DNA of 64,000 nucleotides from Hyposmocoma kahamanoa (GCF_003589595.1 NW_020653852.1:4779400-4843399), one strand, 5' to 3'. Positions 23,905 through 33,197 are shown, numbered from the stretch's first letter. Notes: generated from the sequence alone by a model not told the origin. Program-made: numbers and translations.

Positions 23905-24440
23905 CAAGATGTCAACATACTATTCAAAGTCAATACGAGCAATTCGTTCTGTGTACCGTTTAGGTTCTTGGGTTTCTCACAGAGAAAAGTTTAAGGAGTC
24001 TAGTATCATGACTGTGACGTCATATTTACTCAAATATTTTGTATGCCCGTAAAAATATACATAATTTCATTAACACACTTTCATTTCACAATTTCGTTTA
24101 ACTAAAGTAAATTATTCTTTTATGGGGAACTGTATTCATTTTTACAATAAATATTAAGATCATCATTTCCTGAAAACTTACATTAAAAGTATTTTAATTC
24201 AAAAGTCATATTACAAAATTTAAAAGTATGTGTTAGATAAAAATGTATACAAAAACAACATTTGTCCAGATCCCACACAATTATAATTCAAAGTGTATTC
24301 CATAGCATTTAAGTTTATTTGAAAAGAGCAATCCCTTGACGTCCCTGCGCGTTATTCTCAGGGAGAGCAGCGCAATGCACAAGCAGTAGTATAAAAATGA
24401 CGTTTTCAAGTGTAAAGATCTCAAGATTCAAGTCAAGATT
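23905..24440 (+). pseudogene. LINE 3' end (CR1/L2/Daphne-like), copy 2
   Basis: The plus-strand frame contains SIRAIRSVYRLGSWVSHREK and IMTVTS, matching the region upstream of the minus-strand copy at 16357-16985, followed by the remains of the LTKV/FYNKI tail. The 3' untranslated part matches the other copy in reverse and ends with GACGTTTTCAAGTGTAAAG and a GATTCAAGTCAAG-type tail. It is 5'-truncated and frameshifted. The two copies lie 7 kb apart in opposite orientation. Confidence 0.65.
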
Positions 24441-24779
24441 TTGAAGACAGCCCTGAAATAAAGGAAATACTGCACTATTATATAATACGACACTGTTTGA
24501 GCCGTGAATCAATAAATTAAATACAACAGGTAATGCACAATTGGAGACTTGGCAATGCACATGCCTGCATCTTATATAGTTTGCATACATTTTAGTTTAC
24601 CTGCAATGCGCTAGTAGCTATCATTCGACGTTCTTTTTTTTAAACTCATTACAGATCTGTGTACAGTGACATAATACTCATTGAAGTTCTATCTACAGAA
24701 CTTGAAATAAATTTTTCAGCTCATTGGCAAGTACCATAGACCCTTGATTTAGAACTCAAAAGAGCGCATATAAGATAAT

Positions 24780-25085
24780 ATGGTTTATGAAATTATAATT
24801 GACAGAATTAAACACAGGAATAGAAAAAAACTACAATACTTTCAAATTGCTGCAAATTTTCTGATAAACGAAACAGTTGAAAGAAAAATGCTATGGAGAA
24901 ATACAGAAGAATCTTTCCGGAAACCCCTGGTACTTTAACTTAAAATCACAGTCAAGAAATTTACAACAAACATCAACGGATTATGCTTTGGACAAGGCAA
25001 ATTCGTAGCTCATCAGAACAGAATAAAACTTAGAAATTTAGCCACAAGTACAGATAAGCATTGTAATACTGATGAAGCCACCCTC
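24780..25085 (+). pseudogene. Possible decayed LINE C-terminus
   Basis: A plus-strand frame interrupted by one stop reads ERKMLWRNTEESFRKPL and then GQGKFVAHQNRIKL. The spacing resembles the TGHGKF...R motif that follows the reverse transcriptase in some LINE proteins, but cysteine positions and downstream motifs are not convincing. It could be chance in low-complexity sequence. Confidence 0.25.
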
Positions 25086-25089
25086 GATT

Positions 25090-25160
25090 ATATTACTTCT
25101 ACATTGCCCTCAGGGTACAAAGACTATACTTCTACATTGCCTTCAGTGGGCAAAGACTGT
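25090..25160 (+). repeat. Short tandem duplication (about 37 bp)
   Basis: ACTTCTACATTGCCCTCAGG then GTACAAAGACTAT is followed at once by ACTTCTACATTGCCTTCAG then TGGGCAAAGACTGTAT. There are two adjacent units with a few differences. Confidence 0.8.
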
Positions 25161-25177
25161 ATTTTATATAGACTTTT

Positions 25178-25406
25178 TATAACAGTTACAGTGCCACTCA
25201 GAGCTTTAAATTGCAAAGATCTGGGGGCACTACCACTGCGCCTGTCACCCTGAGACATAAGTTGACAAGTCCCATGTGCCTGTAATTTCACCACCACCCT
25301 TATCCTTCAAAACCGGAACACAATAATGTTGACATTACGGCTTGTCGGCAGACAAAGGTAAGGTGGCAGTACTACCCTGGACGGACTCTTTCACAAGGAG
25401 CTCTAT
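25178..25406 (-). repeat. SINE-M, lacking its A-tail end
   Basis: Starts at ATAACAGTTACAGTGCCACT and runs in reverse through CCTGTCACCCTGAGACATAAG and CTTGTCGGCAGACAAAGG to the head CACAAGGAGCTCTA at 25406. The last 60 bases of the family at the A-tail end are missing. Confidence 0.78.
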
Positions 25407-25898
25407 ACAAATATATGCACACATTCTTGCCACCTTTGAAGAGATATATATACCTTCAAAAACCAGAAATATATTCAAAGATAAAGGTCTCTTAGAAACG
25501 GTATTTAAAAAGATATGAAAAAAAAATCTTGAAGATTTAGCTCGATGGACAAAGATAAGAAACGTTAAAAACTCAAGATGTCAATAAAGACGACCGCTTG
25601 TCCACTACTTTGCTTTTTAGCGCCCATTACTTAGTAAATATATTTACTTACTTTTTACATCGATATGGTTATTTTATGAATTATCTGTACAAGTAAATGA
25701 ATCACTAGGCACGTAAAAGCTACTTAAATTAGCTCTCTGAGTCATGTTCATGGACTTGGCACTGGGTTTCATTTCCTACATCTTCTGTACTGCACTTACA
25801 CATATTTTTGTGCATAAATATTTAAAATATGAAATGTACAAAATGTACACTCTGCCGCAATGTTGGAACAAAGACTTTGTACATACTGTTATTACTAT

Positions 25899-25975
25899 AT
25901 TACTGCTTGGCAGCAGAAATAGCCTAGGTGGCAGTACTTCCCTGGACGAACTCATTCACAAGGAGCTCTACTGCT
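25899..25975 (-). repeat. SINE-M, head fragment
   Basis: TTGGCAGCAGAAATAGCC to AAGGAGCTCTACTGCT is the reversed head only. A perfect 17-bp inverted repeat begins in its last bases. Confidence 0.75.
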
Positions 25976-26010
25976 ATTTTCAATGTTTAGTACACATTGA
26001 AAATAGCAGT
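25970..26010. repeat. Perfect 17-bp hairpin at a SINE-M edge
   Basis: ACTGCTATTTTCAATGT (25970-25986), a 7-base spacer, then its exact reverse complement (25994-26010). It starts inside the SINE-M head and ends one base before the target-site sequence of the hAT MITE. Confidence 0.9.
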
Positions 26011-26018
26011 AACGTAAA

Positions 26019-26305
26019 CATTGACTTACAATTATATGGACGTCGGGTCCGCGCTAAAAAGTGTCCGAACTTATAGGGCGTCAAAATCGTATACAGAGCG
26101 TCATTCATGCTTTAGTCTTCGTTTGTTTCTTCTGACAGCGAAGCAAGCAAAATTAGACAGTACTGCGATGACATTACAATTTAAATTCAACGTTGTAGCT
26201 TTTTCATATTCCTTTAAATGTCACTACGTTTAAATAGGTAGACTTGGGACATTTTTTTCGTGGTTTTTGTATTAGACCCGTCGTTCATTTATTTGTAAGT
26301 CAATG
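26019..26305. mobile_element. hAT-like MITE, second copy
   Basis: 287 bp between CATTGACTTACAATTATATG and the inverted TTATTTGTAAGTCAATG. Flanks are AACGTAAA (26011-26018) and CACGTAAA (26306-26313), a 7-of-8 match to an 8-bp target duplication. The body matches the copies at 9617 and 35888 along its length. Confidence 0.85.
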
Positions 26306-26639
26306 CACGTAAACCTAAAATCTTGATATAATAAAGTACCTTGTACCTATAAATAAGTACAAGATAAAGTCGTAGTGTAACGTGATTGTAGGGCAACGAG
26401 AATAAACCGGAAGAACCATAATACACACACTTTACTTACACTCGATGAACAGAAATAATCGTTAATAATAATAATATATATTGTGTCAATACAATTGCAT
26501 GCAATCTTAAAATTACGTGAATTTATTACACAAGGCACATATGAAAATAAGGTTAAACTTTAGCGGCAGTATTTAATATAATTTTAAATAAAACTATGAC
26601 AAGAAAATAAGAAAAAGGAAATAGGGAAAGAAGAATGTG

Positions 26640-26722
26640 AAAGTGAGTGGTGTGTATGTGGTGGTGTGTGTATTTGTGTGTGTGAGCGTGCATGCGTGCA
26701 TGCGCGTGTGTGTGTATACATA
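26640..26722. repeat. GT-rich imperfect microsatellite
   Basis: Runs of GTGTGTATGTG, GTGTGTGTATTTGTG and a GCATGCGTGCATGCGCG core. A 78-codon frame across it is driven by the repeat and is not a gene. Confidence 0.85.
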
Positions 26723-26912
26723 TAGTACGCATAGATCTACACTACACCTTCCTTGGAGCTTTTGTGAAATTCATTCATCAATTGTGGTAGGATGCTTCTC
26801 AGCTGTATTAAAATCAATTAAGGTATTTTATAACATATTTAGAAAACTATTTTATTCGCGAACATACATTTAGAATATCAACGAAATCGGCTAAGTGATA
26901 TTGGTGAATTTT

Positions 26913-27425
26913 GAAAAAAATCATGCTTATTAGATAATCAACTATTAATGATATTTGCATTAAATGTTTAAAGCATTTTAGTTCTTGTTGGTTACATATT
27001 AAAGTAAAATAAACCATAATTAAAGTTATTTAGTGACTTTTACTTCTTCAATAACATTTGAGAAAATACGTTATAGATTATTTCAAACGCCGACAAGCAA
27101 AGGGATTGCTGGACGAGATGAGTTACAAGGACCAGCATCAGTGAGGCCTTCTATTAATACGAGGCAAGCAATTTCCGTTGCCGCCGAGGCATGTATAGTA
27201 TTTGTCTCAAACAATGTGAGGAAATAACGAAAGACAAAAGAGACCAAGATGTTTAATAGAAAAACTAAAAAAAAAGAAAAAAGGAATTTCTCCGCTATTT
27301 CTGTCATTATGTATTTTATTAATACGTGAATTGTCTTTGAATATTTTATTAATATTCTTGTAGGAATTTTTGGAACGGAATTTTAATAAGCTCGTAATAA
27401 ACTGTTCTTGTTTATTATTATGAAT
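26913..27425 (+). repeat. Left arm of a 0.5-kb inverted repeat
   Basis: About 513 bases are matched in reverse complement by 28118-28629, with few differences by eye and long exact stretches (for example GTTATTTAGTGACTTTTAC and GAGACCAAGATGTTTAATAG). The arm carries a 64-codon frame at 27033-27227 that is also present, with substitutions, in the other arm. That is expected from DNA similarity alone. No transposase or reverse transcriptase is encoded in the arms or in the 0.7-kb spacer. It could be a foldback-type element, or two copies of one repeat in opposite orientation. Confidence 0.85.
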
Positions 27426-28117
27426 GAAAAATTGTCGGTATTTTACATTATACTCGTTTAGGCAAGAGGGTTTTTCTAACAACGGCTTTGGGTATATTGG
27501 GGCCAAGGTCTTTAACGTTTTAATTAACGACATTTCCTATAATTTGAACTTCTGAAGAAACTATTTCGTTTATCACACTGAAAGTAATTTTTAACAAGTA
27601 ATTAATAACAAAGGTTATTTATGACTTAGATATCATGCTAATTTATAATAAATGTAATGTAGCTATAAAAAGTGTAATAAATTCTCAACAATATTATTCA
27701 ATACTTTTATTTCATTAAAAACATTATAATATATCGTCGTTGCAAATTTAAAACCTCTTATGTGTCATTTTGGGCGACAAAAAGTTTTGAAAATATTTAA
27801 AAAGCATATTCAAAGAGTAACCAACTGAAAAAACTCACGTGTGTGTGGATTGAGTGAGCACCCTCTGTAAAATGTTTAAAATGTGTTAGTCATTTAGTAA
27901 AAGTTCTAAAACAATTGTAGAAACCAATTTGTAAAAAGAGAAAACAGGAGAAAAATAACTTGATGTGTGCTCACTCAGTTCTCACAGAGGGCCAGTCAGA
28001 TCTACAAAAGTTTACATATAATATTACTGTACTAGTTTTTAGTAAAAGTTTAGTTAAACTATCGTTTTTAATTACAGATCGATTAGTGCCTTTTTACATT
28101 TTTTACAAATACTTTCT
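27426..28117. other. Spacer between the inverted-repeat arms
   Basis: An AT-rich 692-bp spacer. It contains a smaller inverted pair: TGAGTGAGCACCCTCTG near 27850 and GTGCTCACTCAG plus CACAGAGGG near 27965-27990. No supported coding frame was found. Confidence 0.5.
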
Positions 28118-28629
28118 TATGAAACGAATAATTAAGAACTGTTTACTATTACGAGCTTATTAAAATTTCGTTCCAATAATTCCTATATGAATATTGATAA
28201 ACTATTGAAAGACAATTCACGTATTAATAAAATATATAATGAAAGAAATAGCGGAGAAATTCCTTTTTTTCTTTTTTTTTAGTTTTTCTATTAAACATCT
28301 TGGTCTCTTTTGTCTTTCGTTATGTCCTCACATTGTTTGAGAAAAATACTATACATGCCTCGGCGGGAACAGGCATTGCTTGCCTCGTATTAATAGAAGG
28401 CCTCGCTGGCGCTGGTCCTTGTAACTCATGCTCGTCCAGCAATCCCTTGCTTCTCGGCGTCTGCAATAATCTATAACGTATTTTCTCAAATGTTATTGAA
28501 GAAGTAAAAGTCACTAAATAACTTTAATTATGGTTTATTTTACTTTAACATTTAACCAACAACAACTAAATGTATAATTTAATGCAAAAATCATTAATAG
28601 TTGATTTTCTAATAAGCAGGATTTTTTTT
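28118..28629 (-). repeat. Right arm of the 0.5-kb inverted repeat
   Basis: Reverse complement of 26913-27425. The corresponding 64-codon frame is at 28320-28514 on the minus strand. The arm ends at a T run (28621-28629) matching the A run that opens the left arm. Confidence 0.85.
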
Positions 28630-28729
28630 ACAATTAACTTATTAGTGAATTAAAACTCTCATGTGAATATCTTTTTATTTCAATGACAATCAACAAAAAT
28701 ACTCTTCATGCTTTCTACATTGCTTTTAA

Positions 28730-28995
28730 AGATCGAACACTCAAAAAAAATCCTTCGATCCGGTCGAATTAGAACCTACGTCTTCTAACATACCATGCCA
28801 GACACTATACCAACTAAGCCATGGAACGAACCAGCAAACCTCACGAATGTTTCTATGTGCTTGCGTCGTGTAAAGACGCGGTATTTGGTTTTTCAACGAC
28901 TTTTTAGCCGTAGCGCCATCTATGAGAAATCTTAAGTACTTCTTCACCCAGTTAGATACCTTTACAGCTACCAGCCCTGGCTAGAGATGTAGGTA
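28730..28995 (-). repeat. SINE-2, best-preserved copy
   Basis: On the minus strand the tRNA-like head reads TGGCTTAGTTGGTATAGTG, followed by GTAGGTTCTAATTCGACC as B box and CGAAGGATTTTTTTTGAGTG as tail. Upstream it keeps AGATTTCTCATAGATGGCGC and the GAAAAACCAAATACCGC segment. The A- and B-box spacing fits a pol III SINE. No full cloverleaf is possible. Confidence 0.7.
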
Positions 28996-29079
28996 TTCAT
29001 TGTATTTCTTTTTTTTAAATTGATATTATATATTATTTTGTGATTGTTTCGGACGAGAATGAGAGTATACCCCCAGGTT

Positions 29080-29252
29080 CAGTGCCGCTCAGAGTTTTAA
29101 ATCGCAAAGATCAAAAGGGCACTGCACTGTGCCCGTCACCCTGAGACATAAGGTGACAAATCCCAAGTGCCTATAATTTCACCAACACCCTCACCCTTCA
29201 AAACCGGAACCCAGTAATGCTCATGTTATTGCTTGGCGGCAGAAATAGGTAT
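29080..29252 (-). repeat. SINE-M, partial
   Basis: CAGTGCCGCTCAGAGTTTTA through CCCGTCACCCTGAGACATAAG to GCTTGGCGGCAGAAATAGG, in reverse. Both the A-tail end and the head are missing. It is immediately preceded by GGACGAGAATGAGAG and TATACCCCCAGG, an end of MITE-C. Confidence 0.75.
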
Positions 29253-29290
29253 CATTATAATATGTACATTGTAACAATAATGTAACATTA

Positions 29291-29425
29291 ACTGCCTCCG
29301 TGGCCGAAAGGTTACCATGCCGGACTGTCACGCAGAGGTTCCAGGTACGTTTCCCGATCCGGGAGAAATATTTGTATGACCTACATTTATTTCTCTCGTG
29401 ACTTTTTGACAAAGGGTTTCCCTAG
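29291..29425 (+). repeat. SINE-1 with 3' deletion
   Basis: The tRNA-like head GCCTCCGTGGCCGAAAGG, a diverged B box, then CCGGGAGAAATATTTGTATG and CATTTATTTCTCTCGTGAC. It then jumps to GGGTTTCCCTAGGGCGGGG, deleting the middle of the tail. Confidence 0.75.
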
Positions 29426-29467
29426 GGCGGGGGTCACAACAACGAATTTGATAGTAAAAGTCAAAGA

Positions 29468-29513
29468 AAAAGCTCCTTGTGAAAGAATTCGTCCAGGGCA
29501 GTACTGCCACATG
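29468..29513 (+). repeat. SINE-M, head fragment
   Basis: AAAGCTCCTTGTGAAAGAATT then CGTCCAGGGCAGTACTGCCAC. Only the first 45 bases of the family are present. Confidence 0.7.
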
Positions 29514-29670
29514 AGCGTATTATACCTACCGAATATAGAAATCTAGAAAACTGGAACCCACTTCGGATGTCGCTTGTGCACTAAGTCCGATTCAAATCCA
29601 AGAAAATACGAATATCGCTTGTACACCTAGAGATTAAATGATCCCTGTGACAATTCGGACCGTCATTTCT

Positions 29671-29841
29671 CGGATTCGGAACTGGGGGTCTACTCTCGAT
29701 CTCCGTCTGACGAAGTATCCAGTATGAAGCTTCATTCGCATCACGCGTCTTTTCATTTGGTCAAGTATTGCTTATTTGGCACTAATTGTTTCGGACGGAT
29801 ATCGGACGGAGTTCGAGAGTAAACCCCCTGATCCGAATCGG
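29671..29841. mobile_element. MITE-C, 40-bp inverted ends
   Basis: The left end carries CGGATTCGGAACTGGGGG and CTACTCTCGATCTCC; the right end carries GGAGTTCGAGAGTAAAC and CCCCTGATCCGAATCGG. The two 40-bp arms match in reverse complement at about 34 of 40 positions. A partial end of the same family is at about 29050-29075. It does not code. Confidence 0.7.
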
Positions 29842-29856
29842 ATGTAGTGCGGAGGG

Positions 29857-30040
29857 TGCTGGTGAAATTATAGGTACATGAGACGAACAAATCGTGTGCG
29901 TGGGGGCAAGCGACACGCCGGTCCATAGCAGTTGCAGTGCAGTGGCACTGAGTTCAGAACTTTAAATTGCAAAGTCTTGAAGGACACTGCCGCCGTGCCC
30001 GTCACCCTGAGACATAAGTTGACAAGTCTTATGTGTGTAA
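29857..30040 (-). repeat. SINE-M, rearranged copy
   Basis: The first 26 bases (GGTGCTGGTGAAATTATAGG) are in sense orientation. From 29880 the sequence switches to the antisense of the tail half (GAGACGAACAAATCGTGTGC to the GTCACCCTGAGACATAAGTTG core). The join of opposite orientations suggests two fragments or an inversion. Confidence 0.65.
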
Positions 30041-30587
30041 CATCGCCGGTATCTAGAAAGGTTGAGTTAGTAGAATGAGGATATTCAGGATCAACGATAG
30101 GTACTTAGATAGTTCGTATCAATGTGACTTTAACACAAGCACGAAGGTTGTAACATGTTGGCCGCATCGTAAACCGTAATCGATAAAACCTCAATAAACC
30201 CACACAATTACACTCATTGTTCCTTCGCTTGTACTAACAGATTCTACGCTCTAATTGCGACGTAAAGTTGTTTTATGTCTGGAATTAGTTCATAAACCAC
30301 ACAAATGTTTATTGTTGACGAATGACTATTCAATCCTCTTTGTGAAGGTTTTTGTTTGGTATAAAATGAAGTAGTTTGTGTATAAAATCCTTAGTAGTAC
30401 ATGATAACTTAATTATTGTGTCATTTTTCGCGTTGAGCTTTTATTCGTGCGTAGACTGCGACAATATTTTGCCAACCCGTATAAGAAACACGTACCGAAC
30501 ATATAAATACTGCATGAACAATTTAATCGTATATCAGATTTAAGAATTTTAAAAGCATTATTATAGATTTAATACTCATTATAATGT

Positions 30588-30656
30588 AGGGTTTTAAGTG
30601 ATAATTATCAATGATAATATCACTTCAAACCCTGATAATATCGTGATAATTATCAC
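30588..30656. repeat. AT-rich hairpin cluster
   Basis: AGGGTTTTAAGTGATAATTA is mirrored by ATATCACTTCAAACCCT (arms at about 30588-30610 and 30613-30633). It is followed by a perfect 14-bp palindrome, GTGATAATTATCAC (30643-30656). Confidence 0.7.
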
Positions 30657-30659
30657 AAT

Positions 30660-31435
30660 GATTGTGTTTATAAATATACCTCTACATTCATAAAATTAGT
30701 TAGAACAACAAAATAGTACCTCTAAGCAATGTCGTGACATGTGTTTGTATCTGAGTTACATTCAACGTGTCAAATGTCAGTCTTAAAAAAATCACAAACA
30801 AAATCATTTTCCACAAAGATTTTTCTTTCGTTTCTGTTAAAATCTATATTTCTTCTGTGTATTTTGTTATCATTTTTATTGATTATATATCTATAATTAT
30901 CTGGTATATATATCGTTTACTAATCATGAAAATTATTAAAGAAAATAAATATCTTCACAGTTTTGAATCCTGTATTTAAGCAAACTAGATGGTTTTTGTA
31001 CATACTTTTGGTCAAACTAAAGGCCAAAGGAAATTCTGCACACTTTCTAAAACATTTTATAACAATATCAAATTTTCTCAATTTCCACGTTTGTCATTGG
31101 CACGGAATGAAACATTCACATCAAAGCCGAGATAATTGTCAGAACTTGGCGCGTGTCATTTTTGTAATCTAACTTGGGAGTCATCAATCATCCACTGAAA
31201 ACTTTACTCGTATAAAGGGAGGGATAATTAAGAATGCCAAACGCTACAAGGACGCGGAAACATTTTAATGAGCATAATATTTTGTGCTTACACAAGAGAA
31301 GTGCAAACTTTGCACCGTCAATTGTTTTAAATTTTGTAACATCACGTATTAGTTCATGGTTTTTCAACAAACCTTTGAATGTTATATGTGCGTAATTATT
31401 CTTGAAACGCCTAGAATTGCAATTTTTATTTCATT
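30660..31435. other. No recognised feature
   Basis: AT-rich. Two frames of about 70 codons (30767-30979, 30963-31172) have only low-complexity hydrophobic content. Confidence 0.4.
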
Positions 31436-31439
31436 ATGT

Positions 31440-31855
31440 ATTAGTGGCATCGCAGAGGCTGGAGTGGCTTCAGCGCGCTTTCGCGAGATACCTTGCTTTC
31501 GCCACACCCGGTATATCGTACAGGTGTCCATGTGGGGGAAAGGCTTACCTTCTTTAAACTCGAATCACTGAAGGCACGTAGAACAAAGAATGAACTAGAC
31601 TTTTTGTACAAGATCCTAAATGACCAAATTACCAGTCCCGATATCCTGTACCAAATCACATAAGCCGTGCTTCACAATTATCCCAGATGTCCTATTTCTA
31701 TTATCTTGAATTTGCCCTTGTGTAGGACAAATGTAGGCTTCAATTCACCTATCAATAGAATAGATAGAATATTTAAAAGCTACAATGATTTGAGTAGTAC
31801 TTGTGATGCGCATATGTTTGTGATCCTTTGTCAGTATTTAGGCACAAGCTAACAT
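31440..31855 (+). pseudogene. Decayed LINE C-terminus
   Basis: Broken plus-strand frames give, in order, LEWLQRAFARYLAF, FFKLESLKARRTKNELDFLY, KILNDQITSPDILYQI, CRTNVGFNSPINRIDRIFKS and a terminal stop near 31852. This is the post-reverse-transcriptase tail of a jockey/CR1-type LINE (the R-R-x-x-x-D-L-x-x-L-Y-K-I and N-S-P-I-x-R motifs). There are several frameshifts and stops. The 3' boundary is not defined, and the Penelope-like sequence begins about 390 bp further on. Confidence 0.6.
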
Positions 31856-31950
31856 CGCATTTTAAGTAATAATAAAATTAACACTAGTAGTATTATACGG
31901 TATAATATTGTGCGTGTATTTAAATGTGTATTAATCTATTGTTCGAAAAC

Positions 31951-31989
31951 AAAAAACAAAAGCGAAAAAAGTTTTCGCTTTTGTTTTTT
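31951..31989. repeat. Perfect 18-bp hairpin, 3-base loop
   Basis: AAAAAACAAAAGCGAAAA, then AAG, then the exact reverse complement TTTTCGCTTTTGTTTTTT. It could act as a foldback end or be chance in homopolymer-rich DNA. The GCG/CGC centre makes chance less likely. Confidence 0.8.
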
Positions 31990-32243
31990 TTTTACTTTCA
32001 ATTTAATGTAAAAAATATATTAACCAAGTATTTTTTTAAAGCATTGTGTAATTATGTCTGTGTTGTTGTCGTGAAATTGAATATAATGTACAGTGCAGTG
32101 TATAGCAAATGTTGTGTACGTCTATAATAGTCATATGTATCAGTCCTAGGCTCATGTCTAATTTTAGTTGATTGTCAAGTAAGTACAGTCATATGGTGTT
32201 GACGTGCCTAACAATAATAAATAAATAATAATATTATTCATTA

Positions 32244-32871
32244 ATGTTGTCAAAAATATTTAGTACAAAATTTGTCGTTAACGGTGAAGTGGTGGTAAAG
32301 GAGGAAACTATACAACAGTATACAACCGCAGTACACAACATATTCTATACTGTGGTTCCTTCACAGCCTATTAATAAATATAAAGCAAGCATTACTTCTG
32401 TTGGCCATTTGTCAGAAAAGATTTATAAAATTTTGAAATCAAATGATATAAATGTTGCTTTTAAGACAAATAACACTTTGCGCTCTAGACTTTGCAATGG
32501 CAAGGAAAGAATGGAAACTGGTAAGAAGTCGGGAGTTTATAAGCTCACCTGTGACACATGGAACAATGTATATATGTATACAGGTCAAACAGGGCGTAAC
32601 TTTATAACTGGATATAAAGAGCATGTTTCTTCGTTTAGCATAAGCACCCAGGCAGGTACAATTACGCTAAACATTTGTTAGAAATAAATCATATTTTACC
32701 AGATTCCCATTCTTATAAAATCTTACATTTTTACGAAAAAGGACTACGTCTGGATGTCTTAGAACAGATGGAAATAATTAGGTACAACAACAGGGGTTGT
32801 ATAATTAATCAACAATTGAATTTTGCATCATCACCTTTATTACGGGTATTTTCGGGTTTCAACAATAGCAA
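32244..32871 (+). pseudogene. Penelope-like element, linker and GIY-YIG endonuclease
   Basis: Frame 32244-32681 carries SEKIYKILKSNDINVAFKTN, a typical segment between reverse transcriptase and nuclease in Penelope-like elements. GVYKLTC follows (the GIY position), then YTGQTGRNF (the YIG position, with T for I) and YKEH. A frameshift near 32640-32660 moves the rest to another frame: YAKHLLEINH, HFYEKGLRLDVLEQMEII with the expected catalytic Glu, then QQLNF and SSPLL, the usual C-terminus. The reverse transcriptase is absent, so the copy is 5'-truncated. Upstream flank 31860-32243 is AT-rich with nothing recognised. The nuclease role, nicking target DNA for reverse transcription, is known for the family and inferred here. 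Confidence 0.8.
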
Positions 32872-32939
32872 CACTGGGTATAAATACACCAACCGTTCTG
32901 AACGAGCTCACTCTTCGGCCGAGGGTCGAGCAGTTAACG

Positions 32940-32982
32940 GCCCCTGAGGATGCCTCGTGGAGAGGCGAAACGCGTGTCGGGC
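32940..32982 (+). ncRNA. Hammerhead-ribozyme-like motif in the Penelope-like element
   Basis: Core CTGAGGA (fits CUGANGA) at 32944-32950, and GAAA at 32967-32970. Stem I is GCCC (32940-32943) with GGGC (32979-32982). Stem II is GCCTC (32952-32956) with GAGGC (32962-32966) around loop GTGGA. A minimal stem III is formed by AC with GT around GCGT. A GTC cleavage triplet stands at 32976-32978. One extra base, T32951, lies between the core and stem II, which departs from the consensus. Hammerhead motifs with very short stem III are known in Penelope-like elements. Activity of this copy is not established. Confidence 0.6.
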
Positions 32983-33010
32983 ATATTTTTGGTGATGGTT
33001 TGTGGCTATA

Positions 33011-33100
33011 GTTGCGCTTGTGTTATTCATTTTATTAATTTTATGAGGAGGGAGAGTGGAATAATTAAGTGAATGAAAAAATATTCAACACAAGCGCAGC
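33011..33100. repeat. Inverted repeat at the end of the Penelope-like element
   Basis: GTTGCGCTTGTGTT (33011-33024) and AACACAAGCGCAGC (33087-33100) are reverse complements with one mismatch. Penelope-like elements often have complex terminal repeats, so this may mark the 3' end. The boundary is an inference. Confidence 0.55.
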
Positions 33101-33197
33101 TGTTTTGCACGATTTAACTGGGTTCGCAAATTAATTTACTTCCATTTTTATCAAGGAGGAAGCTCACAACATTTGACTTTGACTGTGGTTGAAAATA

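Noticed and set aside
25744..26076. 110-codon plus-strand frame
   Set aside because: It crosses a SINE-M head, a hairpin and the start of a hAT MITE, so it is a chance frame through repeats.
26637..26873. 78-codon frame with Val/Cys repeats
   Set aside because: It is produced by the GT-rich microsatellite.
27033..28514. Matching 64-codon frames (27033-27227 plus, 28320-28514 minus) as a conserved small protein
   Set aside because: The two frames lie in the arms of one inverted repeat, and their similarity is no more than the DNA similarity predicts. There is no start context or domain to support translation.
29291..29360. tRNA-Ser/Leu-like gene
   Set aside because: The same head and body recur in at least five other places with a common non-tRNA 3' part, which marks a SINE family.
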